From: Valencia hispanica
Taxonomy: Eukaryota; Chordata; Actinopteri; Cyprinodontiformes; Valenciidae
DNA: 64,000 nucleotides
Assembly (NCBI GenBank): GCA_963556495.2
Contig: OY747713.1
Span: forward strand, 32,062,961 to 32,126,960
Direction of reading: 5' to 3'
In this document: positions 59,988 through 64,000 of the stretch, one piece after another
Layout of the letters: each line of letters opens with the position of its first letter
Position numbering within the stretch: the stretch's first letter is position 1
The notes under the pieces: generated by a model
The model's database searches: none
Told to the model about the DNA's origin: nothing
Seen by the model: only the letters and a program-made list of their open reading frames with translations
Translations under genes and position numbers: made by a program

Positions 59988-60405
59988 TCAGTCCATAATT
60001 ATTCATACCCCTGGCAGTTTAGGTGTATAATATTTATAGTATACATTCAATGTTACCAACCGTTTCTTTTGACCCGCAAGTAGTAGGAATGGTTTGGAGT
60101 AGCCCAATTAGTACCAACTTAAACCTGGGAATCTGTGAAGGGAGCTAAAAGTAACAGTGATTGCTAGGAGGCCTTCCAGTCTCAAAGACTTGGAACTCAT
60201 CTCCAAAGAAAGATTCTTGAAATGCAAGTGAAAAAATGCAAAAGGTTGGTGAGCATTTGCAAGAAGTCTTGTGTTGCTTTCATGCCACTAAATATTTTTC
60301 TATTGGTTATTGAATATGTTTCTTTATCTTTGGTTATCATAATAATACTAATGGTATTAGGAATGACTCATAATGTTGCAACGCTGATTCTTAAGCAATT
60401 TTCTG
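59988..60405 (+). pseudogene. Tc1/mariner relic
   Basis: The start CAGTCCATAATTATTCATAC resembles a mariner/Tc1 terminal repeat. Then come GGTTTGGAGTAGCCCAATTA, CTGGGAATCTGTGAAGGG and GTCTTGTGTTGCTTTCATGC. The coding part is almost gone. Confidence 0.5.
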
Positions 60406-60679
60406 AATAAAAATAAGCATGTTTACAGATACCTATGGTATTGCAATGTTATGATGTGATACCAACTGTTTGGGTGATGTAAGATTTACTTATTGTTATT
60501 TAAAATAATTTTAAAAACCTCATAATGTATAATCAAATAATTGTATCATTATTCACTTAGATTTTTGTACTTTTTTGTTTGCTCGATGAAAGAAAGCTCA
60601 ATTGCTTTGGTAATAACATTATATTACACCTTAACTGCAATATTGTTGGAGTGGTTTATAATTTAATGGATAAACAGTT

Positions 60680-60785
60680 GTCAGGGAATGCGGTGTGGTG
60701 CATGGACCCAAAAGCAGACGCCGTGGAGAGATGCAAAGATGTTTATTAGTGCTGCTGGTGGAGGAGGTGATGGTAACCGTTTAAA
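60680..60785. mobile_element. LTR-like dispersed repeat, left part
   Basis: GGTGCATGGACCCAAAAGC, then GAGATGCAAAGATGTTTATT, matches the start of a fish repeat that I recall as LTR-like. It resumes at 61566 after a LINE insertion. Confidence 0.5.
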
Positions 60786-61565
60786 TATTAAATGAATATT
60801 AAAAAGAGAGATCATATTTCTCCAGTTTTAGCTTCCCTTCATTGGCTCCCTGTTAAATCCAGAATAGAATTTAAGATCCTCCTTCTTACATATAAAGCCC
60901 TTAATAATCAAGATCCATAATACATCAGAGATCTAATTGTTTCATATGTTCCCAACAGAGCACTTCACTCTCAGACTGCAGGTTTACTTGTTGTTCTTAG
61001 GATTTCTAAAAGTAGAATGGGAGGCAGATCTTTTAGTTATCAGGCTCCTCTCCTGTGGAACCAGCTCTGCAATGCCCTGTTGGACAGGGGAGCATCGACT
61101 GGGATGATGCTCCCAGTAACTGAACATCCACCATGTCATGTTATCAACTTTTTACTTTCTGTAACATAGAAAGTTCTCTTAAATCAGATCTTCTGTTCCT
61201 ACTGTGTCTCTGCTCTGTCTTCTCAAACCCCCAGATGGTCATGGCAGATGGCCGCTCCTACTGAGCCTGGTTCTGTTGGAGGTTTCTTCTTGTTAAAGGG
61301 GAGTTTTTCCTCTCCACCATCGCTACATGCTTGATCAGTATGAGGGATTGCTGAAGGATTGCTGTGGTTGGAAAGTCTGCATCAACGGGGCCCAACCTCC
61401 CGCCAATGACTGACGCAATCTGCCGGAATTCCTTAAATAGGAAACTCTTTAACTGATTGGAATTTTTGTATAAATGTATTGAAATGACTTCTTGTTAAGT
61501 GCCTTGAGATGACATCTGTTGTGAATCGGCGCTATGTAAATAAAACTGAATTGAATTGAATTGAT
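60786..61565 (+). mobile_element. 5'-truncated LINE 3' end
   Basis: The plus strand encodes RDHISPVLASLHWLPVKSRI, FKILLLTYKALNNQ, and SKSRMGGRSFSYQAPLLWNQ, the C-terminus of an L2/Rex1-type RT protein. A 3' untranslated part includes GTTGGAGGTTTCTTCTTG and CTATGTAAATAAAACTGAAT, with ATTGA units at the end. A stop breaks the first frame. It is a different subfamily from the LINEs at 1796 and 50159. Confidence 0.85.
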
Positions 61566-61790
61566 AGTGAATGGCAGGAACGGAGAGACAGGACATCGGA
61601 TAGGATAACAGCAGGACAACACATCATGGAGACATCAATACAATGATCCGGCCCTAAGTGAGGGGAAGTGACAGGTTATAAAGGCAGAATGTAAGGAGGA
61701 TCAGGTGTGGTTGATGGGAGACACAGGTGAAGACGATGATTAGGAGAGGGAGTGAATAGGGCAGCATGATAACAGTAGACTCAGTAGAAA
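61566..61790. mobile_element. LTR-like dispersed repeat, right part
   Basis: Words such as GTGAATGGCAGGAACGGAG, CAATGATCCGGCCCTAAG, AAGTGACAGGTTATAAAGG and GGATCAGGTGTGGTTGATG continue the repeat that was cut at 60785. Confidence 0.5.
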
Positions 61791-62644
61791 TGTTGTCTTA
61801 TGTACGGTAAAAAAGTGTTGTTTTTAAATAACTTCTAGCATTTTTGTTTTAAGTGTTGGTGGATAAGATTTATTTTAATATAAAACACTCACAAACTGCT
61901 ACCAGATTATTAGGATTAGTAAATATTCTTAACGTTGGTTGACTGCATTCAAATAATTTTGTTTTGTCTGAAATTGTATTTTTCTCTTTAACTAAAAACA
62001 AAATCTAAATCAAATATTTTGTTTGTTGTGGATGTGTCCATAAGACAAAGTTTGACAATTTACACAGTAAAGTTTCTGATACCATTTTGAAAACTCTTTA
62101 AGCTTGTCTGGGAATAATGTCAGCCGATCATATTTTCATCAGAACTGTGACTTTATATCCAGGTCGCTGCTGTTCTTCCTCTGGATTGTTGCACCAACAT
62201 GTTACTACACTATCTCGGAAGGGACACATCAAACACCGGACCAACATCTTAAAAAATGTAATTACAGTTCTGGATAGATGTTTACTGCACTCTTAATTGA
62301 GCATGAATGATGCGATTATTTTAAACTATTAATTTGTTATTCAACGTGTTTTTTCCACAGTGAATTGATTTTAGAAAACAATATTTAAATAATTTAAATA
62401 GTAAGTTGAACATTGACAATGCTCTTTTTTAGCCTTCAGCAAGCTTCTGGCATAATTGTTGTTGGATATCTGACAAGAGTCATTGCCCAAGAATAAATTT
62501 ACATAATCTTTTAAGTTTAGTCCATAATATTTTAACAGTATTGAGATTTTATCTGTGCTTAAGATCATTGTTATTTTGAAACACCAAATTATGTCGAAGT
62601 TTCAAACACCTAACATGACCTCTCTGCCTCAAAGAAAAGAAAGG
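61791..62644. other. AT-rich non-coding stretch
   Basis: Nothing recognised. Confidence 0.5.
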
Positions 62645-63345
62645 TACGACTAACTGAAGAGGTTGGTAAACTAGTGTTGCAATCTAAAGTGAATCAGGCT
62701 TAACATTGGCTAAGATAGTGCCTTCAAGCTGAATAGCAGCTGAAATTCACAGTTGTCCACATAGACAAGCCAGATGTCTTCAAGGGAAAGGTATTATGGC
62801 CAAATAAGACAAAGGTCTCATCACTGACCAAGTCAGTGTGGCTTGTTGGCCACACTGACCTATACAATGGAGGAGTCAAGATGAGTCTTTAAAATAACAC
62901 TGTACACTTTTTCAAGCATGGTAGTGGGAGCACCATGCTAAGGTTTTAGGTTTTGCTACCAGAGGGACTTGTTTATCACATGGAGTGCAGAACAACGTCA
63001 TCTCAAATCAAGTGCTATATAGGTAAAACTTGGGCACAATGTTTCAAATGGATCCCGAACATTATTTAGAACTGGATTTGCGATGGACAAAGGTGGAAAT
63101 GACCTAAATACAAATTGATAATAAGGAAATATGCCTAAAAGTTGGGTTTGTGCAAGGAAACAACCCGATTCAAATGAATTCTACCAGTTCCACTAACAAG
63201 AGAGGTCTAATGTTCAGCCAGAATTACCAATTATCCTTGGGGCAATTATCCAAATGTTTGTGGATGTGTGGAGATGTATTTGAGCCACTCTGGATTGGAG
63301 AAAAAAGTCCTGTAAAGTTCAACTTGTACACCTGATTGTTGTTTT
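62645..63345 (+). pseudogene. Tc1/mariner relic
   Basis: Landmarks in plus order: TGGCCAAATAAGACAAAGG, TTTCAAGCATGGTAGTGGG, TTTTGCTACCAGAGGGACTT, TTCAAATGAATTCTACCAG, CAAGAGAGGTCTAATGTTCA and GAGAAAAAAGTCC. This is another Tc1 family, with large deletions and no frame. Confidence 0.6.
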
Positions 63346-63753
63346 TACAAATCACAACAATTTTCTTTTGATTTATGGATCATTCTAAGAAATACAATGA
63401 TTTGAATGCATCAACGCAGGCCCAAAATTAGTATGCTACCTGACTATGGTATCTGGGTCTGTTTCAGGTACAAAACAACCAAAACAGCACAGTTGCTAGA
63501 AATCCTAGAGGCAAAATGACCAACACCTATTTCATGAATATTAGTGTACATTAAATTCTAATTAAAAATATATAACTTAACACTGGCCATACATATGAAG
63601 CATCTTCACTTCATTATTTTTGTTTGCTTTATATAGTTAATTTTCTGTTGTTCATATAGATCGTTTTTACAATGGAAAGCGTTTCCCATCAGCTTCTCCC
63701 AGGACATCACTCTGTGGCTTTTCCTGTTCAAACTTATTTAAGTGAGTAGTTAC
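63346..63753. other. AT-rich non-coding stretch (possible intron)
   Basis: Nothing recognised; it would be the intron downstream of the candidate exon if that exon is real. Confidence 0.4.
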
Positions 63754-63895
63754 CTGAATGTGCATGTCGATGTGAATCTGTCTGTCTTTCAGGGGTTGGT
63801 ACTCACAATAGTTAGAAAAAGTATCAACAAAGGATTCTTGGAAGCTGGGGAGGCCTACACAAAGAGCATCCAGGCTCCTCTCGGTGTTACCCGAT
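63754..63895 (-). CDS. Candidate host coding exon, gene unknown
   Basis: On the minus strand a frame reads SGNTERSLDALCVGLPSFQE and continues to DRQIHIDMHIQ. It ends exactly at CAG followed by GTAACT, a good splice donor. An AG acceptor (CACAAAAG) stands upstream at 63896-63897, with a weak pyrimidine tract. The exon would be 142 bases and internal. The composition is GC-richer than its surroundings and the peptide has mixed, protein-like residues with no low complexity. I do not recognise the family. It could also be a chance open frame: the whole frame is open from 63978 to 63667. Confidence 0.35.
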
Positions 63896-64000
63896 CTTTT
63901 GTGTGTTTGAATGTGTACGTATGGATAGATAAGTGTGCGTGCGCTTGTGGTGGGGAGGGTTCTTTCTTTAGGGCTCAAGGGAGCCTCATTGGCTGCAACG

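Overview
The window looks like teleost fish DNA. It is AT-rich with long intergenic or intronic stretches, many (AC)n and (ATCC)n microsatellites, and a dense layer of fish-type mobile elements: Tc1/mariner copies, hAT-like elements, L2/CR1/Rex1-type LINEs, a Ty3/gypsy retrotransposon and a tRNA-derived SINE. Nothing prokaryotic is present. I could not identify any complete host protein-coding gene. The only host-exon candidate is a 142-base segment at the right edge (63754-63895, minus strand) with a reasonable splice donor and a weaker acceptor; I cannot name its gene.

Left part (1-12 kb): a decayed LINE (about 1230-3800) is interrupted by a reverse-strand gypsy integrase fragment. At 6447-11526 lies the most unusual structure of the window: two nearly identical direct repeats of about 820 bases enclose a 3.4-kb, very GC-rich, strongly G-skewed, non-coding block. 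A second, partial and deleted copy of that block sits at 17184-17815, so the block belongs to a dispersed family.

Middle (12-32 kb): small DNA-transposon derivatives, several dead Tc1 relics, two copies of a CATCC-headed fish repeat, a reverse-strand SINE, simple repeats, and stretches of non-repetitive, higher-complexity sequence that could be regulatory (about 19.1, 22.6-24.4, 27.0 and 39.8 kb).

Centre (32-38 kb): the best-preserved element, a 4.63-kb Ty3/gypsy retrotransposon on the minus strand. It has 162-166-base LTRs, a polypurine tract, and gag, protease, RT, RNase H and integrase in order. It is inserted inside the transposase gene of a Tc1-like transposon. Its reading frame is broken by three stops and one frameshift, so it cannot make its own proteins as it stands.

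Right part (38-64 kb): a near-perfect foldback element (39382-39635), a hAT-like element with an exact 8-base target duplication (42045-42729), a Tc1 transposon with a LINE fragment inside it (49850-51753), a SINE inside a dead Tc1 (59074-59268) and a LINE inside an LTR-like repeat (60680-61790). The layered insertions allow relative dating: Tc1 copies are repeatedly the older hosts, and gypsy, LINE and SINE copies are the later arrivals.

All assignments come from reading motifs and from recalled knowledge of fish repeat families. No database search was run.
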